NCBI GenBank assembly: GCA_963921795.1
Contig: OY997643.1
Location: 15,323,620 to 15,387,619 of the forward strand
Direction: 5' to 3'
Length of the DNA: 64,000 nucleotides
Origin: Nannobrachium achirus
Lineage: Eukaryota; Chordata; Actinopteri; Myctophiformes; Myctophidae
Shown: piece by piece, positions 25,195-37,293 of the stretch
Layout: each line of letters starts with the position of its first letter
Numbering within the stretch: the stretch's first letter is position 1
Notes under the pieces: generated by a model
What the model saw: only the letters and a program-made list of their open reading frames with translations
Database searches by the model: none
Told to the model about the DNA's origin: nothing
Translations under genes and position numbers: made by a program

Positions 25195-25971
25195 ATGCAA
25201 ACAGTTGTTTCGCCTAAAAGCCACGATGATAGGCGTGAGCCGTGCTGAGCTTACGGTTTCGTCACGAGACAACGCTGACTGGAACAACACGGAGGAGAGT
25301 ATGGTGACAACAAGAGCTTAAGTGTGTGGGAGAAAAGCGCTTACACATTGTGTAGCGCCCCGAGGTTCAGGTGGGAACAGGAAGTCATCATCTGGACGAC
25401 ATTAAAGAGCAATTGGGGGAGGAGCTCAAGATGCATATCATTATTCTGATGTATTTGTGCATGGGGCATAACTAGCCTGACCGGCCTGAGCCGTCAGTAA
25501 AATAAAATAATGAATACATACATTGATGCAATTGAGATGCAGTTGAGTTGGCTGAAGTTTGCCGGAGCCCGTGGTGGCTGCTGCCAACACCCCAACAAAC
25601 AGCTCTGGTGCAGGGTAGGCTAATAACATGCAGGAAGTCAGAAGAATCAGATGAGAACTTGACGCTGTTGCAGGGCCGGCGGCATGAGGGTGCAAATGGG
25701 GGCCGCGGGCCCCTCACGCCCCTCCCCCTCGCGCATCAGTGAAACCGTGTTTACCAGTTTGTTTTACCGAGTTGCAAATACTCGAAAACTAAGGCGACTT
25801 GCTTGAAACACACATTTGCATAATGGTTACGTTATCACGGACGCCCCCCTAAGCCATTGAGTCCTGCCACCGGGCTTGTGCTGATCAATTAGGGTGTTAA
25901 TTTTCGCGTGGAAAAAAATGACAGCAACGATATGACATTTCATTGGTTCCTTATACAGTCAGAGTGAAGAT
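25194..25971. other. Interval without recognised genes
   Basis: A diverged TCGTC-family right half can be recognised at 25880-25935 (ATTAGGGTGTTAATTTTCGC...GACAGCAACGA). The rest is unassigned. Confidence 0.4.
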
Positions 25972-26490
25972 CAGGGAAGTGCTGGGCCCCTGATTCAGCC
26001 CGGGAAAAAGAGTTGGAGAGGCCCTCATTGTGCGCTGCTGCTTCTCAAAGATTTGCCATTTCAGATCATGACAAGTGACAAGCCAGTGGGCCAATTACTG
26101 TACATGAGTTATATTTCGTCGTTGTCGGGTGGAAACCTTGTATGTCCAAAACCGTTTGTTTTGTATTTATCATTTTAAAAATGATTTAAACTAATGAAAA
26201 CAGCCGATCTACAAGCACACAACGCCTCGCACTGCGAGGCGTTAGATGTGCTGTTTTCACTACTTTTGTGCAACGGCCTTGTATGATGAAGCAGGGCTTT
26301 GCTTTGCGAAAAAATTTATAAATTTGAAACTTGGACATATGAGGTTTCTGTCCGACAGTGACGATTTACTTTGTTGGCCGCCCAGCCCCCAAAATGGAAC
26401 GAAGGCTGACATTTTATTTTATTTTTTTTCCTAATGGCCGGCCTGGACCGGCCGTTCGGGAGTTGTCCCGCTTTTCCCAGCACGTCCCTG
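25972..26490. mobile_element. CAGGGACGTGCTGG-family hAT MITE, perfect TSD
   Basis: 519 bp, from CAGGGAAGTGCTGGGCCCCT to TTCCCAGCACGTCCCTG, with GTGAAGAT on each side (25964-25971, 26491-26498). Inside is a TCGTC-family element (26117-26366), and inside that a core palindrome (26195-26262): a three-layer nest copied as a unit. No transposase. Confidence 0.96.
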
Positions 26491-27004
26491 GTGAAGATTC
26501 TCTGGGCCTTTGCTGTGGGGGAAACTCCACGAACCCCAGACGACATTTACCTGTGTTGCATTCTTTAAAAAAACAGCATGCTTTTCAACACACACAGGAA
26601 GCGCGGGGTAAAGCTCTTATTTCTATCGCACACTCCCCCTCTCTCAGCACCCAGCCTCCCCCCCCCCCCCCCTCCCCCCTCTGTAATATTCCCACTGCGC
26701 ATTGTTGTTATTCCACATTCCGGAAAGGTATTGTCCCCGCTTTTGCCCGAGGTATACATACACCAGGGGCTTCCCGGTGAGTGGTGAAATGAGCAGGGGT
26801 TGACAGAGGACCCCCCAACCCCCCCCAGCCACTACAGACTCAACACCAGCCTGTAAGTAAAGACCCCCAAATCCCAAAGTTTAGACCTGGGGTTTCAGTC
26901 CCAGCACCCAAAAAGCCCTGTGGATTACATTTCTTATAGTCGCCACAACTGATTTCAGTCATTTAGATTCCATAGGAGCCATGCAGTCTACATTGGAAGC
27001 ATGT
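26491..27004. other. Interval without recognised features
   Basis: Contains homopolymer C runs near 26658-26671 and 26820. No gene seen. Confidence 0.4.
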
Positions 27005-27501
27005 TGCAAAAGCCCCTTTTCCACTGACATGGTCCAACACCACACCACTCCACACTGCCCACTTGTGCCAGGTTTTCCTCGACAAGGACCTGGTTAGAGT
27101 GGTGTGAAAGTGGTTAAACGTGGTACTAAAAATATCCAATCCAGAGTAGGTCTGAGCTAGGCCAAACTTGTAACACATGATAATAGATTCTATTGTGTTA
27201 TAGGCTATAATCACTGTTATAATCCATTATAGTGTATTATAATTATCATAGTAACATATTAATACTTTATAGTGTATTATAATCACAGTTATAATCCATT
27301 ATAGTGCATTATAATTAGGATAGTTGTAATACAAATTTATATTGTATTCTAATCACAGTTAAAAGGGTAAATTTGTTTCTTACCGATGGGGGTACTTTTG
27401 TGTAGTGGAAAATGTAGATATCTTTATCTGGTGCAGTGTGGAGTGGTGTAGTGTCGTTTTGTGTGGTGGGGTTCTAAAGCTGCAGTCGAAAAGGGGCTTT
27501 T
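27005..27501. mobile_element. MITE with AAAAGCCCCTTTTCCACTG termini
   Basis: The left end AAAAGCCCCTTTTCCACTGA is inverted relative to the right end GCAGTCGAAAAGGGGCTTTT. Subterminal CCACACCACTCCACACTG pairs with CAGTGTGGAGTGGTGTAG. The interior has a repeated AT-rich phrase ATAATCCATTATAGTG. The TSD is unclear. Confidence 0.8.
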
Positions 27502-27502
27502 A

Positions 27503-27600
27503 GTGAAACTAGCCCATCTACAAGCCCATCTACTGTACAAGCTCACAACACGTCGCAGTCGCAGTAGACCGTCTATTTTCGGTTATTGGTTATTTAAAGA
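27503..27600. repeat. Diverged core palindrome copy
   Basis: AGTGAAACTAGCCCATCTAC followed by a second CATCTACTGTACAAGCTCAC and ending GACCGTCTATTTTC. The left arm is partly duplicated. Confidence 0.6.
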
Positions 27601-27769
27601 TCAGAGAGTATTTGAAGTGGTCAGACTAACAATAGAATAAAGAGTGTTTGAATTGGTCAAAGTACTGTAGCAGAGTAGAATACATGTTGAGAAGCATCTC
27701 CCATAAAGATAATGAGAATCAGAGAATCTTAGAGAGGCTGGGGCTGACATTTTAAAAGTATTTGAAAAA

Positions 27770-27848
27770 ATATTGAAAATAGCAGACCTCCAAGCTTACA
27801 ACGTGTTGTGCTTCAACACGTGAGCTTGGAGGTCGGCTATTTTCAGTG
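27770..27848. repeat. Core palindrome copy with matched arm changes
   Basis: The left arm GAAAATAGCAGACCTCCAAG pairs with the right arm CTTGGAGGTCGGCTATTTTC. Both arms carry the same two departures from consensus (GATCTA to GACCTC). Confidence 0.9.
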
Positions 27849-28654
27849 CTTTGATACCACACTGAACTAAGCATAACCAAGCAAATACTGGAGATGTGGC
27901 GTAACGGCATGGATTTCTACACAGAGAGGACAATTCAAACATAAGATGCTTCATTCAAGTTCAGGAGAGTTTGGACAATGCAATTCTTTTGAATGCTGCC
28001 TTCAGGTATGGCATGGAAAGAGGGCATTTGCATTTCTTTCACCATAGTGAAAACTGCATTTATGGTCTGGAAAGGGCACTTTTTACAGATGGAGGGGCTC
28101 AAGCCCCCTTTGATGTCTACTGTATGTGTGCACGTGTCTGGTCGCTGATATTTTCATAAAAGGCTAAAGGCTAGATTAGCCTCAATCTTCTTGTCTACTG
28201 AACAGCAGGGACATACAGTAGGTTGAGAATCGTGAGATTTCATTTTTGCTTTGTTCCACGGTTGGTGTGGGATGAACAATCTACTGTATTTCGCCAGGCT
28301 GAATTTCATTTGTATTTTATTTTATTGTTTTGCAGCAGTAACTAAGGCTGAATGGGGAGGCGATTTGACTTCAAATCAATGCCACGATTATTTCAAACTT
28401 TTGTCTAGATTATGATGAAAAAAGTCAAGAAATACATTTTATTGAAAAATACAATATTCAATCAATCAGTCAAACAAACAGATAAAGAGGTTCCTGCCAT
28501 GGCAGCGGTGATATTTTTCGGTTGCCTCAGTGACGGGGCCAGCACAGAGCCCATATCACAGCTCAGACGGCGTGGCCCCTTCTCTGAGCTTTGAGCGCCA
28601 ATCCCAGGCCACACACTGGCCTTCGTCCCTCAACACATCATCCCCCCCACTGAG
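27849..28654. other. Interval without recognised genes
   Basis: A degenerate TCGTC-family right end (AAGAGGTTCCTGCCATGGCA) lies at 28487-28512. Otherwise no feature. Confidence 0.4.
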
Positions 28655-29229
28655 CAGGGGCGTCAATTGGGTATGGCAGGGGTATGCAGCTACCATACCC
28701 TGGGTGGGGGGGAAATAAAAGTTACTTTTAAATAAAGTCAATGAATGTTTCTTTGTCTATCTGTGCTGGTTATTATGTTGTTAAATTACAGTAAAATAAC
28801 CACAAATGCATAATTTAACAAAATGGTCACTTTAACAAGGTATTATAATTATATTCTCCACACTTGTATTCTCCCCATCTTGACAAAATGGTATATTCCC
28901 AGGTTCCGCAGGTCAGCTGCACAGGTGCAATGCATTATTGTTAATTGTGGCACGTTTACTAACATGCCAAGTTTAGCTGCACTTGAACAACCGTTCCAGG
29001 CTGCCATATCCAGCCCAAGAAACCGTAGAAACCTGTGTAAAAAACTAACAAAACTCGTTTTTTTCAGACATTGTGAGAATAGCCGATCTACATGCTCACA
29101 ACGAGGCGTTGTGAGCATGTAGATCTGCTATTTTCACAATAGAACCGTGTTATACAAAATGTAATGCCTCTTTTCCATGAGGACTCCCATCTTTGCCATA
29201 CCCTAGCTTTTGCTGAACTGACGCCACTG
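28655..29229. mobile_element. hAT MITE (CAGGGGCGTCAATTGGG family) with core palindrome
   Basis: 575 bp with a perfect TSD CCACTGAG (28647-28654, 29230-29237). Ends CAGGGGCGTCAATTGGGTAT and GCTGAACTGACGCCACTG. A nearly perfect core palindrome at 29070-29140 has the arm variant CTACATGCTCACAACG, repeated on both arms. Confidence 0.95.
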
Positions 29230-29529
29230 CCACTGAGGCCGGAGCTGCACTACTGTGTGCTCCTGCTTCACCAACACACACAAACACACACAAAGACACA
29301 CAAACACGCTGGCCCGCCGGCCGCAACTGGAAAATGTTGAGGTGGAGGTTTTGACAGGAAACACGAAACTCATAAAAGATCTCGAGTGGTGACAGGTGAA
29401 GAAAGCAGGGCTTTCAGAGAGGATTTATTCCTCTTCATTAATGGGCACAGCAGGTCAACACAAATATATACAGTATATACAAACATATGCCATGTCCCCC
29501 CATAAGACACATTTATTAACAGACTCCAT

Positions 29530-29998
29530 GTGATGGAAGAAATTACTCAAATATGAGCTCAAAGTAAAAGTATTGATACCCTATTGTAGAAATGGTCTGT
29601 GACAATTACAAGTTTGGTATTCAAAATGCACTTGAGTACCAAAAGTAAGTACTCAGTATGCAGAAGGTCCCATGTCACAAGTCTTAAAATGTTTCACAAT
29701 TCCATTGAAAATAGCAGATCTACAAGCTCACTTTTGAGCTTATAGATCGGCTATTTTCAAATTGCCAAAGTATACAGTAGGTTTGAAGTATTGGTTTTGT
29801 AATAATAGTCCAAATCTAAAAAGTAACTAGTAGTGACTAAAGTTTTCAAATAATTATAGTGGAGTAAAATAACTGAATTTGCCTTTGATGCATTGATTAA
29901 AAGTAAAACTATTGAAAAGTGGAAGTAGACTACTCCGGTAATGTAAACAAATACCTCAAGTACAGTACAATAAATGTTCTTGGTTACTTTACAGCACT
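29530..29998. mobile_element. AGTAAAAGTA-family MITE with core palindrome
   Basis: The left arm GAGCTCAAAGTAAAAGTATT, a palindrome (29705-29760) and the right arm AAAAAGTAACTAGTAGTGAC...GTTACTTTACAGCACT are in family order. TSD not identified. Confidence 0.7.
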
Positions 29999-30246
29999 CT
30001 GCCCAGACCTCCAAAAATCATGAAAAAAAAAGAACTCCATCAAAACACAATTGGCATTCCTTCACGTGGCATAATGACTAGGTTAGCAGCGCAATCGAAA
30101 CCTACACTCCCGGACATCACTCCCACGACCCGGGGTTTTTAATCCACCGCCCGCCACAAGGCTGAGCGCTAATGGGTCCCCAGTCCACCCCCGAGAAGGG
30201 CTTCATTCCTCAGGGTGAGAAGAGGAGTCAAAGCGGGGCTGCTATG

Positions 30247-30732
30247 CAGGGACGTGCTGGGCCCCTGATTCAGCCCGGGAAAAAGAGTTGGAGAGGCCCT
30301 CATTGCGCGCTATACAAGTGACAAGCCAGTGGGCCAATTACTGTACATGAGTTATATTTTGTCGTTGTCGGGTGGAAACCTTGTATGTCCAAAACCGTTT
30401 GTTTTGTATTTATCATTTTAAAAATGATTTAAACTAGTGAAAACAGCCGATCTACAAGCACACAACGTAGATCTGCTGTTTTCATTACTTTTGTGCAACG
30501 GCCTTGTATGATGAAGCAGGGCTTTGCTTTGCGAAAAAAAAACTTGAAACTTGGACTTACAAGGTTTCTGCCCGACAGTGACGATTTACTTTGTTGGCCG
30601 CCCAGCCCCCAAAATGGAACGAAGGCCGACATTTTATTTTTAATTTTTTCCTAATGGCCGGCCTGGACCGTCCGGGAATGAACCGGCCGTTCGGGAGTTG
30701 TCCCGCTTTTCCCCATGGCCAGCACGTCCCTG
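30247..30732. mobile_element. CAGGGACGTGCTGG-family hAT MITE, perfect TSD
   Basis: 486 bp with CTGCTATG on each side (30239-30246, 30733-30740). It has the same three-layer structure as 25972-26490; the core palindrome (30438-30487) is shorter because the loop and part of one arm are deleted. Confidence 0.96.
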
Positions 30733-30740
30733 CTGCTATG

Positions 30741-31810
30741 CCTGGTGTTATGGTGGAGGGAACCAGGCAGGGAGAGAAGGCAGATGAAAGACTAACCCTA
30801 ATGCGCACAGTTATGTAGGCTGATAAGGAAGCCAGGCAGACTGGATGATGATAACCCAGCTAAACCTAGCCTCTCTAAACGGAGAGGGGGGATTCACGTT
30901 TTACAACGGCCTGCTCTCGTGCTGCTGCCGACCGCGGCTGATGTGAGTGACGAGACAGGGCCACCTAGAGAGAGAAACGGAGGGAGGCAGGAATACCTGA
31001 GATAAGTTGAGGGCTCACAGAAAATCTACTGAGAGGAAGAGAGGGACTAAAGAGTCGGACGCCGAAAATAGGAGATCTGCCATTTTCACACTCCCACCTT
31101 CTGCTCTGCCAGTGATTTGCAGGAAGCACCTTTTAAAAGGCCCAATTGGTCATCAAACTTAAACACACAGTAAAGGCTAAATTCAAATTGGCAGTGGCGA
31201 CATGTTTTTTTTTGTTTGTCAAATGTTCTGTGATTAACCCAGCTCTATTTTTGATTTATGATGGGGTAGGACAGTTCCAAATAGTTTTAATACTTTTCGC
31301 CCCCAATTCAAATTCTGTAAGATGTGACTATAACCCTAATTTAAACATCAACACTGTCTTGGATTTGGTCTCCGCACGCTTCTCCGGTAGGATACTCCTC
31401 GTTGCAGACTATGTTTTGATTATTAAAACGATTAGAATTAGCATTAGCAATCAGCATAGCATCCTCCTATAATCAGTGGACACACTGCGTGGCTACACGG
31501 ATAGATGTGAACGTTGTGTGCGGTTGGCTATAGTGTGTGTTGACAGATCCTGGCCAGGCGTCTCACTTAGCGGGTGTGAGGGGGCGGGGGGGCTATCACA
31601 GCTTCAGAAAGCCTAAGTATGTTTCCTTTCTGATGGCCTTTTCGTCAGGTAAGGGGGAGGGGGGGGGCTGGTTTATCTCAATTCAGTTTCCAGCTTAACC
31701 CAGCTGGTGGATGCTCATATGGTTCTGATGAGCGCTGTTACACATTCACACATTCAAAATCCCAAGGTTCACCGTCAAGGACGACTTAAGTGGTCTTTCC
31801 ATTGCACATT
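30741..31810. other. Interval without recognised genes
   Basis: Only G runs near 31580 and 31655 and a half-core GAAAATAGGAGATCTGCCATTTTC at 31065-31088 stand out. Confidence 0.4.
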
Positions 31811-32030
31811 AGAGCACTGGTTCTCAAAGTTCTTCGTGTCGAGGACCCCCCAAATTGAAATGTATTTGGCCACAGATCTGAAAATGTTTTGTGCCAGAGA
31901 CCCCCAAAAGATTTGTGTTCATTTTTCTCTCCAGAAAAAGCAGATGTACAAGATGTGCAACGCCTCGTGCCTGTGGATTTGCTAGATTTGCCTAATGTCA
32001 GAATAGGGATTCTTATGGTTAAAGTGGTTA
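31811..32030. mobile_element. hAT-like MITE fragment (CAGTGGTTCTC relative)
   Basis: CACTGGTTCTCAAAGTTCTT then GAGGACCCCCCAAATTGAAA, GGCCACAGATCTG and a degenerate core palindrome (31937-31990). The right end is not found. Confidence 0.6.
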
Positions 32031-32697
32031 ATGTAAAAAATAATATCGAATAGCGTTTTTCGGGCGAATATAGGAGCTCGTAAATAAAAAAATCAACTCA
32101 CTTTATATCAATCACGTTTGCACACTGCCGCCCGTTTCGTATTTATTTTCGGACCAGGGTTGATTTTTTCCTGATTTTTGCAAGTGTCGCCACTGGGTCC
32201 TTTGCTCTCTCTCTCTCCTCTCTCTCTTCTTGCCCTGAAAAATGCTTTCGAGGATTTCGGATTTCCAAAACGCAACGAGAAAACGCAGTGCAGTGTGCAA
32301 CCAGCTTAACTCTGAGGACCCCATGTTGTATACCCATTGGTGTATACAATATACCAAACTTTATGCACATGTACAGCTGAGGATGCTTTTTTTTCCATTC
32401 TCTTTGCTCTTTTGCCTTTTGCAATCTCTTTCCTAAGTCATTATTACTTATTATTACTTATTATTTTATATTTAGATGTGTTGTGTTTTTGTTGTTCTGC
32501 TGTTATTTTATATATACCACTGCATTGTCTGAAAGAAAGCCGAGCAAAAATGCGCTTTACTCAACCCCTGGTATACAGGTATGGAAAAGCAAGAAAATAA
32601 ACGCTGTGATCTTCATCAGTTCCAGACAGAGCTGTTCACACTCCCATCACGTCCCCGCCTCCCACGTCTGGGAGCTCTGTCTTCAATATCACAGGAC

Positions 32698-32701
<4 letters not shown>

Positions 32702-32768
<67 letters not shown>

Positions 32769-32782
32769 TGTGTGTGTGTGTG
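32702..32782. repeat. (TG)n microsatellite
   Basis: About 80 bp of TG with one CGCG interruption. It directly abuts an AGTAAAAGTA-family arm (32784-32850). Confidence 0.97.
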
Positions 32783-32884
32783 TTTTCAAACAACTGTAGT
32801 GGAGTAAAAAGTACAATATTTGCCTCTGAGATGTAGTAGAGTAGAAATAAAGAAAAAAAAGGACAGTAGGCCTACTTATGTGCG

Positions 32885-32888
32885 CTCG

Positions 32889-32953
<65 letters not shown>
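32885..32953. repeat. (CT)n microsatellite
   Basis: About 69 bp of CT. Complementary to the GA tract at 33190 on the same strand. Confidence 0.97.
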
Positions 32954-32958
<5 letters not shown>

Positions 32959-33187
32959 GTGCGAGCATCCAGGGAATGCGTCTTCATCAAAACACCCTCC
33001 CATCTAATTAACGACATGGCAACCAGATAAAAGCACAGCGACGGGGATGGTTTCTCTCCTCCTCCTCCTCAGTGTGTCTGTTCTCAGCCAGACGGACAAG
33101 GCAAACCCGGAAGGGCAAACAAGACCTCTCTGGGGAGCGAAGTGGACAGGAATATGGGCAGGGAGACAAAGAAAAGCTGGACAGATG

Positions 33188-33189
<2 letters not shown>

Positions 33190-33241
<52 letters not shown>
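33190..33241. repeat. (GA)n microsatellite
   Basis: About 52 bp of GA, 240 bp from the CT tract. Confidence 0.97.
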
Positions 33242-33247
<6 letters not shown>

Positions 33248-33317
33248 CAGAGGACCGATTGGAGATTTTGTAGAAAAGTGTGACTCAGAAGAGAGGGGGT
33301 TGGGCTGTGCATTATTA

Positions 33318-33718
33318 CAGGGCATGCATCTTCAACAGGGGTCCTCCAAATCTTTGTGTGATTGAAAACATTTTTCCCCTTTTTTATATAAACCACTTTT
33401 TAACCATATTCTAACACTTTAGCCAAAAATAGCAATCTACAAGCTCACAGCTTGTAGATCGTCTATTTTTGACAAAGAGGTTTGGTGTAGAGGGGGAAAA
33501 GTGCAGACTAAGTACAGAGTGAAAGGACAAGTTTATTAAGTATTGGGTGGTTAAATTAAATATCTGAAAACACAAATTGACATGAATCCAAAATACACTA
33601 ATGATTGTGCTGTCAAACAATGAAGCTATATGGAATCTGTGAACAGGTTGTGGGGGGTCCCTGCTTCATCTCTATCTCAACTAAGGGGTCCTTGGCCTGA
33701 AAACGTTGAAGACCCCTG
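33318..33718. mobile_element. hAT MITE (CAGGGGTCTTCAACG family) with core palindrome
   Basis: 401 bp with a perfect TSD CATTATTA (33310-33317, 33719-33726). The right end is AAAACGTTGAAGACCCCTG; the left end is CAGGGCATGCATCTTCAACA. A compact core palindrome with a 4-base loop is at 33424-33472. Confidence 0.94.
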
Positions 33719-33739
33719 CATTATTAGATTGGGTAAATG

Positions 33740-34036
33740 AATGCCCTACTTGATCATACTACACTGTAGTATGAACTACAGCCTCACACAAAAAGCTTCG
33801 AGCTTGTAGATCTTCTACTTTTGCGGTGAAGGAGACAAGGATTTCATGATGAATTAATGATTACGTGATGCATTAGTTAATCATTAATCATTAAGCGTTA
33901 CTTGACCGTTAATTACGTGCATGAATTTACCCCTGATGAGCAAGTGTTACCACTCTTGCTATATTTGAATTTGAACCCTGATAAGTAACTGTTTTGGTTT
34001 TTGGACAGTTTTGGGTTTCCACCCGACAGAGAGGAT
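33740..34036. mobile_element. TCGTC-family MITE, degenerate
   Basis: GCCCTACTTGATCATACTAC, CAGCCTCACACAAAAAGC, a right core arm CGAGCTTGTAGATCTTCTAC, and an end GGTTTCCACCCGACAGAGAG occur in family order. The left terminus is absent. Confidence 0.6.
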
Positions 34037-34346
34037 CTACATAAAAGAGAGAGGGATTATGTCCCGCACCTGTTTGTAGTTAAAATGTGACTGAACTTAT
34101 AATGACTCCTACTTTCAACACGTCTCCCCATTTGCACTCCCCTTCATTGGCTTCCAATTTCTCCCCCCATCCCGGTACGAATCACCGCTCATGGCCGATA
34201 AGACATCCAAGGGCACAGCACCCCCTCCCCTCCTCCCCTCCTCCCCCCTCCTACCTTTAGGACATGATCCAAGCCTTTCCACTCGCTTAGATCAGCCAAC
34301 ACAGAAAGGCTGCTTTGCTTGGGCTTTCCCTATAAGTACCCTGGGC

Positions 34347-34598
34347 CATGGGTCTGCAACAGGGGGCCCAAAATCTTTGCATGATAGGAACCTTTTCTTT
34401 TAATTACATTAATGACTTTTGAATGTCATTAATGTAATTTTAAATGTCTGAAAATGTCAAACAAGTCTATGAAGCTGTCTTTGAAATCTATGAAAATGTT
34501 TAATCTGCAACATGTTATACAATACAGTATGCAGTTAGGGGGTCTATGCTTCATATCTCTCTCAGCTAAGGGTTCCATGACCTGAAAAACCCCTACAT
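34347..34598. mobile_element. hAT-like MITE, CAGGGGTCTTCAAC relative
   Basis: GGGTCTGCAACAGGGGGCCC at one end and GACCTGAAAAACCCCTACAT at the other. The centre has ATTACATTAATGACTTTTGA mirrored by GAATGTCATTAATGTAAT in place of the core palindrome. Confidence 0.65.
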
Positions 34599-34609
34599 AA
34601 TATATATAT

Positions 34610-34760
34610 TTTCTGACAACTCTTCACCCAAACTGTCTGGAATAAACTTCCCCCTTGAAGTCAGAATCTTCCGCTGGAGTCTGAAGACTCATCTCTTCAA
34701 ACTCCTCTCTCCTTGTATCCCTTAATAATAATGATAATAATCATTAAAATGTTTTTTTTT
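34610..34760 (+). pseudogene. LINE ORF2 C-terminal relic
   Basis: The phrase GGAATAAACTTCCCCCTTGA followed by GGAGTCTGAAGACTCATCTC corresponds to the W-N-x-L-P ... L-K-T-H-L-F end of L2-type LINE proteins, here with frameshifts. It ends in an AT-rich (AATAATG) tail. Confidence 0.6.
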
Positions 34761-35661
34761 TAAATAAACAATCTACATACAACAGCCCATTTCCCCAAAA
34801 AATCTAAACTTGAAATGTTGTGTTTTTCGTTACATTTTGAACAGTAGACATCCAAACCGGCCCCCAAGAGGCATGTGGCCTAATAATAGTGATGGGCATG
34901 TGCGTGATAGGCTAGTTCCGGTCCATAGCCCTCGCGGGACACGTATCCCATAGCCTGGAGGTACGAATGCTCCTGGATTATTAATCACAGAAATTGAATA
35001 GTTATTGATTTGAATAATGAGGTCCATGGCCTGCTGTCAGTGTGCAGAATAAATAAGATGCTGATCAACCTAGCAGCGTGCAAGCAAGATTAGCTACGGA
35101 CGAACAAGCACACCGCGGTGAATGCATGAATCTCCTGGTTTAGATCAATAAATTGGACGAGGCATTGTATGTTGCATTGCAATTAGTAACTGAGTGGCTC
35201 AAAGAATGTACTGAGCGCTCACGTTCAATACAATGCCAAAAGTGCAAATACCATTTCACCAATTTATTGATCTGGATTTGGAAAGCCAAGTCTATCGTCT
35301 GCAATGTGTCCATCTCAAATAAAAAAGTGTTAAAAAGGAAGACGTTAAAGAAGTTAACTGTATCTCTTTTACAGCGACAGGTTGATGAATTGCATTTCGA
35401 TATCTGCGAGAACGTTTTCAACTAAAGTGCCTGCTCCGAAATCTGAGGCCATTGTCAACGCGCCGCACTCGCGTTGAAAGCGCTCTGGAAGAACTCAAAC
35501 AAATCCATTAGTGCTGTGGCCGTGTGACGATGGCAGAGAAGGGAGTAACCACAGCGTGATGAAACATTCTTCAGAATCCAGTATTTTGTACTTTGAAAGG
35601 TGGCATGAAAAGAAAACTGATCAAGGTCAAAAGCACACCGAATGAGACGGCAGAAAGCATA
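34761..35661. other. Interval without recognised genes
   Basis: Frames of about 90 codons on both strands at 35140-35425 overlap each other and show no domain. Nothing else assigned. Confidence 0.4.
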
Positions 35662-35945
35662 TCGTTGCCGTCAGGCAGAAACCTCCTATCTCCATATTCT
35701 AACTTTTTCTATGTTTTAGCAATTTAACGCCCTACTTGATCTTGCTACAGTGTCACACAAGAGTATCAAAAGTATCAGAACAGCAAGCGACAATTTTGTG
35801 GATCTGCTACGTTTTTTTTTTTATTTTTTATCCTGAACTGTACTCTCCCGTCCTTCCTACTGTATGCGAACTGCTAAAAAAGTATTAAATCAATCAATCA
35901 AAAGTAACACTTTTGGACACGATGACGTTTCCACCCGAAAGAGGA
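35662..35945. mobile_element. TCGTC-family MITE with a 3' relic inserted
   Basis: The left end TCGTTGCCGTCAGGCAGAAA and right end GACGTTTCCACCCGAAAGAG are inverted. A core arm remains at 35780-35815. The segment 35812-35902 (T run to ATCAATCAATCA) looks like the reverse or tail part of another retroelement. Confidence 0.65.
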
Positions 35946-35955
35946 ATTTGACGCG

Positions 35956-36312
35956 ATGAAGGGGCTGAAGAATGTGTTGCGGAACAAAGTCTCTGATCGG
36001 TGTGGGTTTCCCCAGCAATTGTGTTCGCCACGGGGTAGAGTAGAGAGACGTCGAAACGGAGAATATCGTGTTCAAGATCTAGCCGGCGCTTCCACATTTA
36101 CACTGTGCACCGCTGAGAATCCGAAGGAGTGCTGTGAGTTTGTTTATATTGAATACAGAAGGCCTCTTTTCTCACAGCGAGACATGAGATGGCTGTCATC
36201 ATTCCCAGGCATTCGAGAGGCAGATGTTTCCAGGCTTAAAAGCATACTTGCTGTTTCAGGAAGAAAGCGATCCTCAATGACCAAGACGTTCTTAGAAAGA
36301 TCTTTTCAGTGA
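35956..36312 (+). other. 118-codon open frame, unrecognised
   Basis: A frame without repeats from ATG to TGA. It is rich in Arg and Cys, without a signal peptide, membrane segment or family I know. It lies between two MITEs with no splice or promoter context. I record it because it is one of the longer non-repeat frames, but a chance frame is the likelier reading. Confidence 0.2.
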
Positions 36313-36427
36313 GATTTACCTCTGGTGCACATGCAATCGTTTATGTTTCAGTCGAGCAGAACGCTTCAAGAAATTGAAATACTCAAGTAAAGAATATAGT
36401 TACCGTGACATTGTACTTGGGTAAATG

Positions 36428-36959
36428 CAGGGACATGCTGGGCCCCTGATTCAGCCCGGGAAAACGAGTTGGAGAGGCCCTCATTGCGCGCGAGCGAGAT
36501 CTCTCTCTATAGCGCTGCTGCTACTCTAAGATTTGCCATTTCAAGTGACAAGCCAGTGGGCCAATTACATGAGTTATATTTCGTTGTTGTCGGGTGGAAA
36601 CCTTGTCTGGTCCAAAACCGTTTGTTTTGTATTTATCATTTTAAAAATGATCTAAACTAGTGAAAACAGCCGATCTACAAGCACACTTGTAGATCTGCTG
36701 TTTTCACTATTTTTGTGCGACGGCCTTCTATGATGAAGCAGAGCTTTGCTTTGCGAAAAAATGTACAAATTTGAAACTTGGAGATACGAGGTTTCTGCCC
36801 GACAGTGACGATTTACTTTGTTGGCCGCCCAGCCCCCAAAATGGAACGAAGGCTGACATTTTATTATTATTTTTTTCCTAATGGCCGGCCTGGGCCGGCC
36901 GGGAATGAACCGGTCGTTCGGGAGTTGGCCCGCTTTTCCCAATGGCCAGCACGTCCATG
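36428..36959. mobile_element. CAGGGACGTGCTGG-family hAT MITE, perfect TSD
   Basis: 532 bp with GGTAAATG on each side (36420-36427, 36960-36967). The same nested structure; the core palindrome at 36661-36708 is a tight hairpin with almost no loop. Confidence 0.96.
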
Positions 36960-37293
36960 GGTAAATGTAGTTGGCTACTTTCCGCCACTGCATTTTATAG
37001 ATAATAGTGCAAGAGTATTAGAGTAACTCGATCTCGCAGTCGGAAAGGCTTCATTTCAGGCACAAGCAGTTTGTTTGGTCATTGGATTCTCTTTACATGC
37101 CGTTTCTTGTACACACTGCCTAAAAGTGTTTACCAAGCAGCACATTTGCAAACGATGCATCATAGCTGCTCATAACATTCAGTCCCTGCCAACTGTACAA
37201 ACCTTGCGTCATCAGGCTTTCCACCACGGAGGAAAGCCTGGTATTCATTCTAAAAACGAGACATGCTCAAAACGCGTTGCTTCCAGCCACGCT

